Below are positions 17,619-25,760 of a DNA stretch of 64,000 nucleotides, one piece after another. Below the pieces are notes generated by a model. It worked only from the letters and a program-made list of their open reading frames with translations, made no database searches and had not been told where the DNA came from. The DNA is taken from assembly GCA_013297775.1 (NCBI GenBank), contig JAAFIL010000009.1, positions 1 to 64,000 of the forward strand, written 5' to 3'. The translations under genes and the position numbers were made by a program. This DNA comes from Bacteroidota bacterium (GTDB lineage: Bacteria > Bacteroidota > Bacteroidia > B-17B0 > Aurantibacillaceae). The number at the start of each line of letters is the position of its first letter. The stretch's first letter is position 1.

Positions 17619-17709
17619 CCTGTCGTTGGATAAAGTTTGGTTGTGTTAAAATCTTGGTTATGTGTGATTTTAATAATTGCTATAATGTTTACCTCATTAC
17701 AACGACAGG
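17619..17709. repeat. 10-bp inverted repeat pair enclosing a short spacer
   Basis: CCTGTCGTTG at 17619-17628 and its reverse complement CAACGACAGG at 17700-17709 enclose 71 bases. A second imperfect inverted pair lies just inside/outside it (GTTTGGTTG near 17635 and CAACCAACAAAC near 17711). The element lies between the unknown membrane-protein gene and the 3' end of the HNH gene. Confidence 0.7.
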
Positions 17710-17734
17710 GCAACCAACAAACTGTTTAAGAGCG

Positions 17735-18082
17735 TTATCTTGTTAATGTGATGTATTCGTTTTGGTGCAAATCCATTACTTCGCCTTTCCAAAACGGATA
17801 GTTTAAATCTTTTGTGCGGTTATTACACCATTGCAAGGCTTGGAGGTTGTTGATGTCATCGCTTCCGCCTAACTCCAGGGGTTTAATGTGATCAATTTCC
17901 CAGCCCAACGAGTAAAGGTTGTTCGATACACCAAACATATCCTTACGAATGATGGCTCCGCAAACATCTCTTCTGTAAATGTTTGGGTCTTTTCCTTTAA
18001 TAGGATTGGCTTTTTCCCAAACGAGCGACACAATGTCGTCGTTAAAAAGAATGCCTTTACTTGTTTTGTTATACAGTTTCAT
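17735..18082 (-). CDS. Small HNH endonuclease-like protein
   Basis: This 115-residue protein has an HNH core in its C-terminal half: WEIDHIKPLELGG (paired Asp-His), then DDINNLQALQWCNNRTK, with Asn and the final His replaced by the WCN/R arrangement seen in variant HNH proteins. It begins with a KLYNKTSKGILF segment without a DNA-binding domain. It may act as a nicking or homing-type nuclease or as a toxin-like nuclease. Its start overlaps the upstream 86-residue gene by 14 bases, so the two form a small operon. Confidence 0.78.
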   Translation of the reverse strand: MKLYNKTSKGILFNDDIVSLVWEKANPIKGKDPNIYRRDVCGAIIRKDMFGVSNNLYSLGWEIDHIKPLELGGSDDINNLQALQWCNNRTKDLNYPFWKGEVMDLHQNEYITLTR

Positions 18083-18329
18083 TTTTTAAACGGTTTAAGA
18101 TTAAAAAATCATTGACTTTACTGGCTTTATTTCCAATAGACAATACGGCATAACGTAAATATTTTTCATTACATTCTAATAAATCACACCATTTATTTAT
18201 TTCATTAGGGCAAGTTAGCATCACTAACTGCTCTGCAAGTGTGGGAGGAAGAATATCTGATTTATACTTTACCATCGGGTACAAAGCTACATCGTCAACA
18301 ACGGATTTGAAATAGGGAGGTTTCCCCAT
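18069..18329 (-). CDS. Small DUF3606-like protein, partner of the HNH gene
   Basis: The protein has 86 residues. The second half, NEINKWCDLLECNEKYLRYAVLSIGNKASKVNDFL (read here as NEINKWCDLLEC and EKYLRYAVLSIGNKA), follows the DUF3606 pattern: an acidic/aromatic helix, then x-LRxAV-x-x-x-G-x-x-A-x-x-V. Function of DUF3606 is unknown. It overlaps the HNH gene downstream by 14 bases. A strong palindrome sits just before its start codon, which is where an autoregulatory operator would be. A toxin-antitoxin-like arrangement is possible but not demonstrated. Confidence 0.6.
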   Translation of the reverse strand: MGKPPYFKSVVDDVALYPMVKYKSDILPPTLAEQLVMLTCPNEINKWCDLLECNEKYLRYAVLSIGNKASKVNDFLILNRLKNETV

Positions 18330-18335
18330 TTTGCA

Positions 18336-18377
18336 TATAGGGAGAACTCCTTAAACGTATAGGGAGTTCTCCCTATA
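18336..18377. promoter_or_regulatory. 15-bp perfect palindrome, candidate operator
   Basis: TATAGGGAGAACTCC (18336-18350) and GGAGTTCTCCCTATA (18363-18377) are exact reverse complements separated by 12 bases. The element begins seven bases upstream of the minus-strand 86-residue gene's ATG and about 115 bases upstream of the plus-strand gene at 18494. It could be an operator or a 5' mRNA hairpin. There is no T-run on either side, so a terminator is less likely. Confidence 0.7.
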
Positions 18378-18493
18378 CTACAAGTTTAAGTACTTGTTTA
18401 TCAAAATATTAAAGGACTTAGTGATTTAGGAGTACTTCATTTTTTATTTTTTTATTTTTATTTGCGCTACTAACCTTTTAAAACAAATAAATT

Positions 18494-18805
18494 ATGAGTT
18501 TCAATGGAAATGAAGGCAGTTTTATCTCAATAGATGAGGCTAGCGACGAAACGAGAAATTACCGTACAGCAAACCCTGATGGCGTTAAAGGCTTTTTTGT
18601 AGGTAAAAACAAATTAAACGATGTACTTAATCAAACGGGATGTGTGGGTGTAAGAATCTACAACTCTATCTTAAATGATGGTACCAAGCAAGTTGTTATT
18701 GTTGGCGTAACAAGCAACGAAAATGATATGGAGAACGGATTAATTCTTAACCATACCATTTTATGTCCACCTGTTTGCGGCATCGCCAACCAAATTAATT
18801 CTTAA
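18494..18805 (+). CDS. Conserved small Bacteroidota protein of unknown function
   Basis: This 103-residue protein has no signal peptide. It has the pattern MSFNGNEGSFISIDEAS at the start, GVKGFFVGKNKLNDVL in the middle, CVGVRIYNS and a VVIVGV strand, then ENDMENGLI and a C-terminal CPPVCG Cys-x-x-x-Cys. I recognise this as a recurrent Bacteroidota family without a known function. It precedes a membrane-protein gene by nine bases and is probably co-transcribed with it and the histidine kinase. Confidence 0.72.
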   Translation: MSFNGNEGSFISIDEASDETRNYRTANPDGVKGFFVGKNKLNDVLNQTGCVGVRIYNSILNDGTKQVVIVGVTSNENDMENGLILNHTILCPPVCGIANQINS

Positions 18806-18814
18806 TTTTAACAA

Positions 18815-19453
18815 ATGGGCATTTGGCATCTTTTAGTAAGCTACGGACTTATACCAATTTTATCGAGTGCGATTTTAGTTGGTATTTTCCGCTTTCGTTT
18901 ACTTAATAAATCCCAAATGCTCATTGTTATGTACTGCAGTGCTAGCTTAGTTTCTGAGTTGTTATCGCACTATCTTATTAGTCAAAAAATTAGCAATGGC
19001 CTAGTTGTTAACTTGTTTATCATCTTTGAATTTTATTTACTTACCTTTTTTTACAAGCAATTGTTTCACGATAAACAAATGCAGATGTTTCATGTTTTAT
19101 CGTGGGCAGTTGGTTTAGCCTTTGTACTTTACGAATTTGTTACCAAGCAACCCAATCAATATTACTCTGCTTTTAGTTTATACTCGAATTTAATTATTGT
19201 GCTTTACGCTGTATTTTTTTTCAGGCGTATTTTAATTGAACAACCAGTTGATATTATTACCGACTATTACCTTTTTTGGTTTAACTGTGCGTGCTTTATT
19301 TATTTTTCATGTACGAGTATTATTTTCTGCTTACAGAATTTACCTGGTAGTTTTATGAACACCCATCAAATCATGATTTTTACGCACAGTTTATTTAATT
19401 ACATTTTTTACATTCTTTTTATAATAGGCTTGTGCAAGACAGTTCAGAAATAA
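18815..19453 (+). CDS. Polytopic membrane protein linked to histidine kinase
   Basis: The 212-residue protein consists almost entirely of membrane helices (about six to seven), with short loops and few charged residues. No catalytic motif is visible. The next gene, a histidine kinase with only one N-terminal helix, starts 22 bases before this one ends, so the two are translationally coupled. That makes it a likely sensory or anchoring partner. No family name can be given. Confidence 0.75.
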   Translation: MGIWHLLVSYGLIPILSSAILVGIFRFRLLNKSQMLIVMYCSASLVSELLSHYLISQKISNGLVVNLFIIFEFYLLTFFYKQLFHDKQMQMFHVLSWAVGLAFVLYEFVTKQPNQYYSAFSLYSNLIIVLYAVFFFRRILIEQPVDIITDYYLFWFNCACFIYFSCTSIIFCLQNLPGSFMNTHQIMIFTHSLFNYIFYILFIIGLCKTVQK

Positions 19454-20241
19454 GTTTAAATTTTATTATCATGGTGGGCAGTGCCGCCATTTTGATTTTG
19501 TGTACCGCCATCATTGGTTTTGTTGTGTTTTACCAGAGGCGTTCTATGGAGCATCGAAAAAAATTAAGTGATGCCGAAACCGAGCACCAACGCAAATTAT
19601 TAGATGCTTCTATTCAAATTACCGAAAAAGAAAGCGAACGCATCTCTAAAAACATTCACGATGAAATAGGAACGTACCTTAATGTCATTCGCTTAAATCA
19701 AGCAAAAATTTCGAGGCATTCGAGCGACCCCGTAATGATTTTAAATTTGATTGACGAAAATAATAAACTACTAGAAGAAACCATTCAAAGCGTTAGGGCT
19801 ATTTCGCACGATTTGATGAGTCCGACTTTAGTTAAACTCGGGTTTTTAAAAGCCATTTCTGAACTTTGCCGTCAAATTCGGGTTAGCGGCAACATGCAAA
19901 TTACAGCCACTAGTAATGTAGAAGATATTCGTTTTTCGGCTAAAGTAGAAATGCAATTGTATCGCATTTGCAAAGAAGTGATTAACAATATTATTAAACA
20001 CGCCAAAGCAAACAACACCTCTATTAATATGGTTATCAATCAAAGCCATCTTAAAATTGATATTGAACACAATGGCGAGGGCATTGATATGTCGGGTATT
20101 CAGATGTTAAGCGAAACCGCAACAGGGCTAGGCTTAAAGAGTATTTTTAGTCGGGCACAAATTATTAATGCCACCATTCAATACATTAGTTTGCCTAATC
20201 AATTATCAAAAATCATCATTGATGTGGACATCACCGATTAA
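19432..20241 (+). CDS. Sensor histidine kinase (HisKA_3 / NarL-LuxR type), orphan
   Basis: This 269-residue protein has one N-terminal helix (about 10-32), then a short coiled coil (EHRKKLSDAETEHQRKLLDASI). The dimerisation/H-box ERISKNIHDEIGTYLNVI has phosphoacceptor His at about residue 75. The HATPase domain shows an N-box (RICKEVINNIIKHAKA), a G1-like GEGIDMSG and a GLGLKSI G2 box. There is no extracellular sensor domain; the coupled membrane protein may sense. Kinases of this type normally pair with LuxR-type regulators, but none is adjacent, since the next gene is a photolyase on the other strand. Confidence 0.9.
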   Translation: MQDSSEISLNFIIMVGSAAILILCTAIIGFVVFYQRRSMEHRKKLSDAETEHQRKLLDASIQITEKESERISKNIHDEIGTYLNVIRLNQAKISRHSSDPVMILNLIDENNKLLEETIQSVRAISHDLMSPTLVKLGFLKAISELCRQIRVSGNMQITATSNVEDIRFSAKVEMQLYRICKEVINNIIKHAKANNTSINMVINQSHLKIDIEHNGEGIDMSGIQMLSETATGLGLKSIFSRAQIINATIQYISLPNQLSKIIIDVDITD

Positions 20242-20263
20242 TTTTCTTTTGCGTAACCCCTGC

Positions 20264-21592
20264 TTATAAGAGTTTTAATTGTTTGCTTTGCGCAAGGCTT
20301 TCTTTATAAACATTAATAACACGTAGGCGGGCCATGGCGTGGTCAACCATGGGTAAAGGATAAGCCGATGAGCCAAATTCGGGTACCCATTTTTTAACGT
20401 AGTTCAATTTTAAATCGAATTTTTTTAATTGTTCGTTGGGGTTAAATACCCTAAAATAAGGTGCGGCGTCGCAGCCACTGCCAGCGGCCCATTGCCAGCC
20501 GCCATTGTTGGCACTCAAGTCAAAATCTATTAATTTTTGGGCAAAATACGCCTCGCCCCAACGCCAATCTATCAACAAATCTTTTACTAAAAAACTGCTT
20601 ACAATCATGCGCACGCGGTTGTGCATAAAGCCTGTGGCGTTCAGTTCGCGCATTCCCGCATCTACAATTGGGAAACCCGTTTTGCCTTGGCACCATTTTT
20701 CAAAATCGGCTTCGTTGTTACGCCAAGGGATGCGGTCGTACTCTGATCGAAACCCACCATTGGCGGCGTGCGGAAAATGCCATAAAATCATCATGTAAAA
20801 GTCGCGCCAAATTAACTCATTTAACCAAGGCTCGCTTACGCCAAAACTTTGGTGTACTAAACTACGAACGCTAATTGTACCAAAACGCAAATGCACACTT
20901 AAACGGCTAGTGCCTGCCACGGCGGGATAATCGCGCTGTTCTTTATATTTTTCGAGTAAAGTATTAGTTACAGTAGCCTGTGCAGTAAATACCATATCCG
21001 TTTTTTGAAACCCCATCTCGGTTAACGAAATAATGGGCAAGGGTTTTGTTTTATAAAAGTGATGGGCATACTGTTCGGTTGGGTAAGCCTCGTAGTGAAA
21101 GGGACGGAGTGTTTTTTTCCATTTACGACTAAAGGGGGTAAACACGGTGTAAGGTTTTCCATCATCTTTTACAACCTCTTCTTTTTCAAACACGCATTGG
21201 TCTTTAAACGTTTTAAAAGCAATGCCCTTCGCGTTGAGCGCTTGCGTTATTTGAGCGTCGCGCTCGCGGGCATAAGGTTCATAATCGTGATTGGTGTAAA
21301 CCGTTTGTAGGGCGTAAGTTTCACTTAGTTCTTGTAACAAGGCTATCGGGTTGCCATACATTACTTTTAAACTACTTCCATGCGTTATTAGTTGGTGTTG
21401 AAGGTGAGTAATGGCTTGGTGAATAAAATCAACGCGTCGGTCGTATTTATTAACCAGTTTGTTCAGAATGGAGGTGTCAAAAATAAAAATGGGTAAAACG
21501 GCTTCATTTTCTTTTAACGCATGGTATAAACCTGCATTATCATTTAGGCGTAAATCGCGGCGAAACCAAAAAAGACTTAATGCTATTTTCAT
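20264..21592 (-). CDS. phr: Deoxyribodipyrimidine photolyase (class I CPD-type)
   Basis: This 442-residue protein begins LSLFWFRRDLRLNDNAGLYHAL, the antenna-chromophore Rossmann domain. The FAD domain follows, with LIWRDFYMMILWHFP, NATGFMHNRVRM, LLIDWRWGEAYFAQKLIDFD and the signature NNGGWQWAAGSGCDAAPYFR. The Trp triad residues needed for photoreduction are present in these motifs. It repairs UV-induced cyclobutane dimers using blue light. It is convergent with the histidine-kinase gene, with 22 bases between stops. Confidence 0.96.
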   Translation of the reverse strand: MKIALSLFWFRRDLRLNDNAGLYHALKENEAVLPIFIFDTSILNKLVNKYDRRVDFIHQAITHLQHQLITHGSSLKVMYGNPIALLQELSETYALQTVYTNHDYEPYARERDAQITQALNAKGIAFKTFKDQCVFEKEEVVKDDGKPYTVFTPFSRKWKKTLRPFHYEAYPTEQYAHHFYKTKPLPIISLTEMGFQKTDMVFTAQATVTNTLLEKYKEQRDYPAVAGTSRLSVHLRFGTISVRSLVHQSFGVSEPWLNELIWRDFYMMILWHFPHAANGGFRSEYDRIPWRNNEADFEKWCQGKTGFPIVDAGMRELNATGFMHNRVRMIVSSFLVKDLLIDWRWGEAYFAQKLIDFDLSANNGGWQWAAGSGCDAAPYFRVFNPNEQLKKFDLKLNYVKKWVPEFGSSAYPLPMVDHAMARLRVINVYKESLAQSKQLKLL

Positions 21593-21700
21593 ACATCAAC
21601 AACGTTAAGTATTAGGTTTTGTTTAAGCTTATAATTTTTTCGAGATAAAGGATTAAAAAGCTGCTTTTTGTATAAGGGTTTAGTTATTTCGCTCCACAAA

Positions 21701-21723
21701 AAAGCCCAGCTTAGCTGGGCTTT
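21701..21723 (-). terminator. Intrinsic terminator after the sigma-factor gene
   Basis: AAAGCCCAGC (21701-21710) and GCTGGGCTTT (21714-21723) form a 10-bp stem with a TTA loop. On the minus strand the stem is followed by T residues (the AAAAA at 21698-21702). It lies 28 bases after the sigma-factor stop codon. Confidence 0.9.
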
Positions 21724-21751
21724 AGTTTATAATAAAATGCTATTATGCAAA

Positions 21752-22258
21752 CTAATTTCTGAACGATCTTAAAGCGTCCATTAATTGCTTGCGGGCAATA
21801 AAGATGCGGCTTTTCACGGTTCCTAAAGGCAATTGCATTTCGTGTGCAATCTCTTCGTATTTGTAGCCGTTATAATAACGGGTAAACGGAACTTTGTATT
21901 GATCTTCTAAGCCTTCAATGCGTTTAATAATTTCTTTGGCAGATAAACGACTTTCGCTGTGGTCGTAACTGTTTTGCTTGAAGGCGCGGTTCAAAGCCAC
22001 CTCATCGCCCTTACTCATTAATTCTTTTGTTTTCACTGAGCGACGGTAGTTGTTAATGAATGTATTTTTCATGATGGTAAACAACCAAGCTTTCAGATTA
22101 GTACTCTCTTCAAATTTTTCACGGTATGTAATCGCTTTCACATAAGTATCTTGTAATAAGTCTAAAGCATCATCTGAATTATGCGTTAAGCTGAGAGCGA
22201 AATTCTTTAGAGATAATTTCTCTCTCAAAATTCTGGTATTAAATTCTATCGCTGTCAT
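21752..22258 (-). CDS. ECF RNA polymerase sigma factor
   Basis: This 168-residue protein has region 2 (DDALDLLQDTYVKAITYREK, then LKAWLFTIMKNTFINNYRR) and region 4 (YEEIAHEMQLPLGTVKSRIFIARKQL), joined by a short linker. The size and domain pair define the ECF class. No anti-sigma factor gene is next to it, unlike FecI-type units, so it belongs to the stand-alone group that is common in Bacteroidota. It has its own promoter and terminator and is monocistronic. Confidence 0.95.
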   Translation of the reverse strand: MTAIEFNTRILREKLSLKNFALSLTHNSDDALDLLQDTYVKAITYREKFEESTNLKAWLFTIMKNTFINNYRRSVKTKELMSKGDEVALNRAFKQNSYDHSESRLSAKEIIKRIEGLEDQYKVPFTRYYNGYKYEEIAHEMQLPLGTVKSRIFIARKQLMDALRSFRN

Positions 22259-22287
22259 TTGTTTAATGTTTTTAATTATTTCTTAAA

Positions 22288-22317
22288 CAAATGTAGTGAA
22301 CGTTTAACGTTTCACAA
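22288..22317 (-). promoter_or_regulatory. Promoter of the sigma-factor gene
   Basis: On the minus strand TTG (22315-22317) and TACATTTG (22288-22295) are separated by 19 bases, an exact match to the Bacteroidota consensus. The spacer contains a tandem AACGTTAAACGTT direct repeat that could bind a regulator. Confidence 0.75.
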
Positions 22318-22605
22318 GAAAAATTAAACAAAATATGTTAAATCACTAATTATCAAGCACTTAATTTTTTTTAGAAATTTCTAAAAGTGAATTTATTAAA
22401 CAAAACGCAGGAAAGTGGTCAAAATTCTTAGGCTAAAAAACGGTTTGTTTAACCTAGATTTGAAAAAAGAGGGTTTTAAAATAGATTTATAATTGGATGA
22501 AAAGCTTTTACTGAGCGTGTAGCGCGCAACGTTCGCAAAGGAAGAATTGAACCTACCATTTTCAATAGGCTTATTTTATTCTTGTATTAGACTAACAATT
22601 ATTTA

Positions 22606-22718
22606 TTCCATATAATTTAACACACACGAGTTCATGATGCCACTGATTTATTTTAAATGCCTTTTTAAAATTTAAGTTCCTTCTCAGCGTACGCTTCGTC
22701 TTTGCGTGTTATTTTTTT
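22606..22718. repeat. Diverged third copy of the ~110-bp dispersed element
   Basis: It begins TTCCATATAATTTAAC and ends CTTCGTCTTTGCGTGTTATTTT. Aligned by eye to the copies at 44412 and 46464 it keeps the start, the CTTTTTAAAATTTAAGTTCC middle and the CTTTGCGTG end in the same order with many substitutions. This shows the element is older than the two near-identical copies. Confidence 0.65.
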
Positions 22719-22785
22719 GTGTCCTAGTATTTAATAGAGTTATAGCTTTTATTCTAAAAAACCTTCAGTCTTAAAACAACAGCTC

Positions 22786-22947
22786 ATACCAACATCATTT
22801 CTAAAAGATACGTTGACCCAGTTTCTTTTTCTCTTATGCTTCCTCAAAAATTATACCCGTAGGCCTGGCTACGCCTATAATTTTTTCGTCGCCTAAAAGA
22901 AAAATAATTCTGGTTCAACTTGTATCTTTTAGAACCGATATTGGTAT
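22786..22947. repeat. 162-bp foldback (MITE-like) element
   Basis: The termini ATACCAACATC and GATATTGGTAT are near-perfect inverted repeats. Complementarity continues inward through TTCTAAAAGATAC / GTATCTTTTAGAA and GTTGACCCAG / CTGGTTCAAC to a central imperfect hairpin (TTATACCCGTAG / CTACGCCTATAA). The whole element can fold into one long stem. It carries no gene. A 61-bp version lacking the centre is at 38353-38413. Confidence 0.8.
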
Positions 22948-23161
22948 CAGAAAAGTAAATCAGCATTTTATTTTTTGCGTTGAAGCCGACTCTTTCTAGT
23001 AAATTGTGTTTCCACCAAGTGCAAATATCTTTTACACCAAAGGTTTCATCAATAGAAATTGAGCTAAAGCAGATTAGCTGTTGTTAGTATTAAGCTCTTC
23101 CAAAAGAAGAAAATGCGACGAATCAATTCTATAATTAGCCCCGAGTTATTAGTATAAACCG

Positions 23162-23169
23162 TATCTTTG
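23162..23169 (+). promoter_or_regulatory. lysS promoter -7 box
   Basis: TATCTTTG matches TAnnTTTG, 19 bases before the lysS start codon. No clear TTG is seen 19-21 bases upstream. Confidence 0.5.
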
Positions 23170-23188
23170 CTCGCCTTAAAAACAGAGT

Positions 23189-24718
23189 ATGTCAGATTAC
23201 AGCGAACAAGAACTTTTACGCCGTCAAAAATTAGAAGAGTTAAAAAAAATAGGTGTTAATCCGTTTCCTCCCGAAGAATTTCAGGTAAACGTTACGGCTT
23301 TAGATATAAAAACCAATTACGAGCGCGATAAGCTAAACTATAAAAACATTAGTATTGCGGGTCGTATTATGAGTATTCGCGATATGGGTAAGGCGTGTTT
23401 TGCAGTTATGCAAGATGCTACTGGGCGCATACAATTCTACATTCGTCGCGATGATATTTGCCCCAACGACGATAAAACCCTTTACGACACCGTTTGGAAA
23501 AAATTGATTGACATTGGTGATATTGCAGGCATTGCAGGCTATGTGTTTACCACTAAAACAGGCGAAATTTCGATACACGTTACCAACTTTAAATTACTGA
23601 GTAAGTCGCTAAAACCTTTGCCCATTGTGAAAACCGACGATAGCGGTAACTCGTTTGATGAAGTAAGCGACCCCGAGTTTCGTTACCGTCAACGCTATGT
23701 TGATTTAATCATCAATCCGCAAGTGCGCGATACCTTTAAAAAACGCACGCAAATCGTTAACTCTATTCGGAACACTTTAAACGATGCGGGTTTATTAGAA
23801 GTAGAGACCCCCATTTTACAGAGTATTCCAGGTGGTGCAACTGCACGTCCGTTCATTACCCATCACAACGCTTTAAACATGCCGCTCTATTTGCGCATTG
23901 CCAACGAGTTGTATTTAAAACGGTTAATTGTAGGCGGTTTTGAAGGGGTTTACGAATTTGCAAAAGATTTCCGAAACGAAGGCATGGATCGCACGCACAA
24001 CCCCGAGTTTACGGTGCTTGAGTTTTACGTGGCGTATAAAGATTACAATTGGATGATGAGTTTTGCAGAACGCTTACTTGAAAAAGTGGCTACGGATTTA
24101 TACGGCACCACTACAGTAACCCTAGGCGATAAAGAAATTGATTTTAAAACGCCGTTTAAACGGGTTACCATGTTCGAGGCCATTAAAGAACACACGGGGA
24201 TAGATATTAGTCAAATGGATGAGGCGCAATTACGCGAGGCGTGTAAGCAACTTAACATACACGCCGATGCCAGCATGGGCAAGGGCAAATTAATTGATGA
24301 AATTTTTGGCGAAAAGTGTGAAGGGCATTACATACAACCTACTTTCATAACGGATTATCCTGTAGAAATGAGTCCACTTACCAAGAAACACCGCTCCGTT
24401 GAGGGTTTGGTAGAACGATTTGAGTTAATGGTAAACGGCAAAGAATTAGCAAATGCTTATACGGAGTTAAATGACCCCATTGACCAACGCGAGCGATTTG
24501 AAGAGCAATTGAAACTGCAAGCGCGTGGCGATGACGAGGCCATGTTTATTGACCACGATTTTTTAAGAGCATTAGAATATGGTATGCCGCCCACAGCCGG
24601 CATTGGCATTGGTATAGATCGGTTAACCATGTTACTTACCAATAATGCTGCCATACAAGAAGTTTTATTTTTTCCGCAAATGCGCCCCGAAATAAAACAG
24701 GAAAAAGAAGAAGAATAA
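23189..24718 (+). CDS. lysS: Lysyl-tRNA synthetase (class II)
   Basis: The 509-residue protein starts with an anticodon-binding OB-fold ([23 protein letters not shown]). The class II core follows: motif 1 around [19 protein letters not shown], motif 2 [20 protein letters not shown] and motif 3 [15 protein letters not shown]. The lysine-binding [10 protein letters not shown] and [15 protein letters not shown] elements are present. It charges tRNA-Lys. It stands alone with its own promoter; the downstream lipoprotein gene starts 71 bases after its stop with a separate -7-like box. Confidence 0.98.
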   Translation: MSDYSEQELLRRQKLEELKKIGVNPFPPEEFQVNVTALDIKTNYERDKLNYKNISIAGRIMSIRDMGKACFAVMQDATGRIQFYIRRDDICPNDDKTLYDTVWKKLIDIGDIAGIAGYVFTTKTGEISIHVTNFKLLSKSLKPLPIVKTDDSGNSFDEVSDPEFRYRQRYVDLIINPQVRDTFKKRTQIVNSIRNTLNDAGLLEVETPILQSIPGGATARPFITHHNALNMPLYLRIANELYLKRLIVGGFEGVYEFAKDFRNEGMDRTHNPEFTVLEFYVAYKDYNWMMSFAERLLEKVATDLYGTTTVTLGDKEIDFKTPFKRVTMFEAIKEHTGIDISQMDEAQLREACKQLNIHADASMGKGKLIDEIFGEKCEGHYIQPTFITDYPVEMSPLTKKHRSVEGLVERFELMVNGKELANAYTELNDPIDQRERFEEQLKLQARGDDEAMFIDHDFLRALEYGMPPTAGIGIGIDRLTMLLTNNAAIQEVLFFPQMRPEIKQEKEEE

Positions 24719-24789
24719 CGATTAACCACGCTCGCTAATAAGTTTATGAAACCGAAAACCCAAAGCTCTAATTTATTTGTACTTTCGTA

Positions 24790-25332
24790 ATGGTTTTGAA
24801 TAAAAAATTCTATATAGTTTTAACACTACTGTGTACTCTGCTTTATGCCTGTAACAATAAACCCAAAGTAGTGGTAGAGGAGAAGCCCCGTGTATTTCCT
24901 GGGTTTCATCCCATTATGGACGAAATTGTACGTTCGCGCAATGGTGTATTTAGAGGAATTGATTTGAATAACAAAGCAGAGGTTATTAAACGTATCGAAA
25001 CCAGTGCGCCCACCGAAACCTCGCCTGGACATATTTATTTTGAGTATGTTGCCGACTCTATTACCAATTATTCAATTGATTATACCTTAGCAAACGACAG
25101 CCTACAAGAAATAAACGTACAAATTAATTGCAGCGATTTGGAATTAACCTCTTACCTATTTTGCGATTTAAAAGATTATTACGAAAATAAATTACCCAAT
25201 CCAACCGAAGATAAAGGCTATGTAGTTTACAATTGTTTTGAGGGGCAACGCAAACCTTTTGTGGTATCGTTAAGCGATAACTCTACCCCCAGCAAAGGTA
25301 TTTTAAACCTTGTCATTTATAAAGATAAATAG
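24790..25332 (+). CDS. Putative lipoprotein of unknown function
   Basis: This 180-residue protein has a lipoprotein signal peptide with lipobox LYAC (Cys at about residue 21) followed by NNKPKVVVEEKPR. The mature part is acidic with alternating beta-like segments and no recognised domain. The upstream TACTTTCG (24780-24787) is a variant of the phylum's -7 box, but it is so close to the ATG that the transcript would be almost leaderless. Function unknown. Confidence 0.75.
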   Translation: MVLNKKFYIVLTLLCTLLYACNNKPKVVVEEKPRVFPGFHPIMDEIVRSRNGVFRGIDLNNKAEVIKRIETSAPTETSPGHIYFEYVADSITNYSIDYTLANDSLQEINVQINCSDLELTSYLFCDLKDYYENKLPNPTEDKGYVVYNCFEGQRKPFVVSLSDNSTPSKGILNLVIYKDK

Positions 25333-25430
25333 TACTAAACTATAAATCAAGAGGATATTATAGTGTAAATTTTACACTAAGCCTTTCAATAAAATTCTTT
25401 TTATTAGCATTAGCCTTATGCAGTACCCCC

Positions 25431-25547
25431 TCTATCCTCAACATCTAATATAGTTCCTCCTTTACGAACTTTGCGTGCCTTACATTTATCTATCCTCAAC
25501 AAATAATACCCTTCCTCCTTTGCGAACTTTGCGCCTTTGCGAGCCAT
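25431..25547. repeat. Two tandem units of the CTTTGCG repeat in the 25333-25760 gap
   Basis: Two copies of a 60-66-base unit beginning CTATCCTCAACA and containing TTCCTCCTTT[GA]CGAACTTTGCG lie side by side. The second is nearly identical to the units of the 66-bp array at 26942. The rest of the 428-base gap holds no gene that I can see; the stretch TTTTATTCTAAAC near 25582 matches another dispersed motif. Confidence 0.85.
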
Positions 25548-25760
25548 GCTTTGCATATAAAATCTCTAATCAGGTTAAAGGTTTTATTCTAAACAAACAC
25601 GTTTTTCAAGTTTGATATAGTCTCACTTTTAGTTTTAATAAAACAGAAGTATAGTTTTGTAAAATAACTCCACCCTTTCGTAAAAACAATTCATTTGGTT
25701 ACATCGAATGAAATACATTTGCCATATCAAAATTAAAAACCAAAAATTAAAAATTAAACT

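Larger units (their letters stand above)
22318..23161. other. Gene-free region (about 840 bp) made of repeat relics
   Basis: No convincing open frame is present between the sigma-factor promoter and the lysS promoter. The region contains fragments of the CTTTGCG repeat (near 22531-22546 inverted and near 22680-22710), a diverged copy of the 110-bp element (22606-22718) and a 162-bp foldback element (22786-22947). It appears to be an accumulation site for intergenic repeats. Confidence 0.7.
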
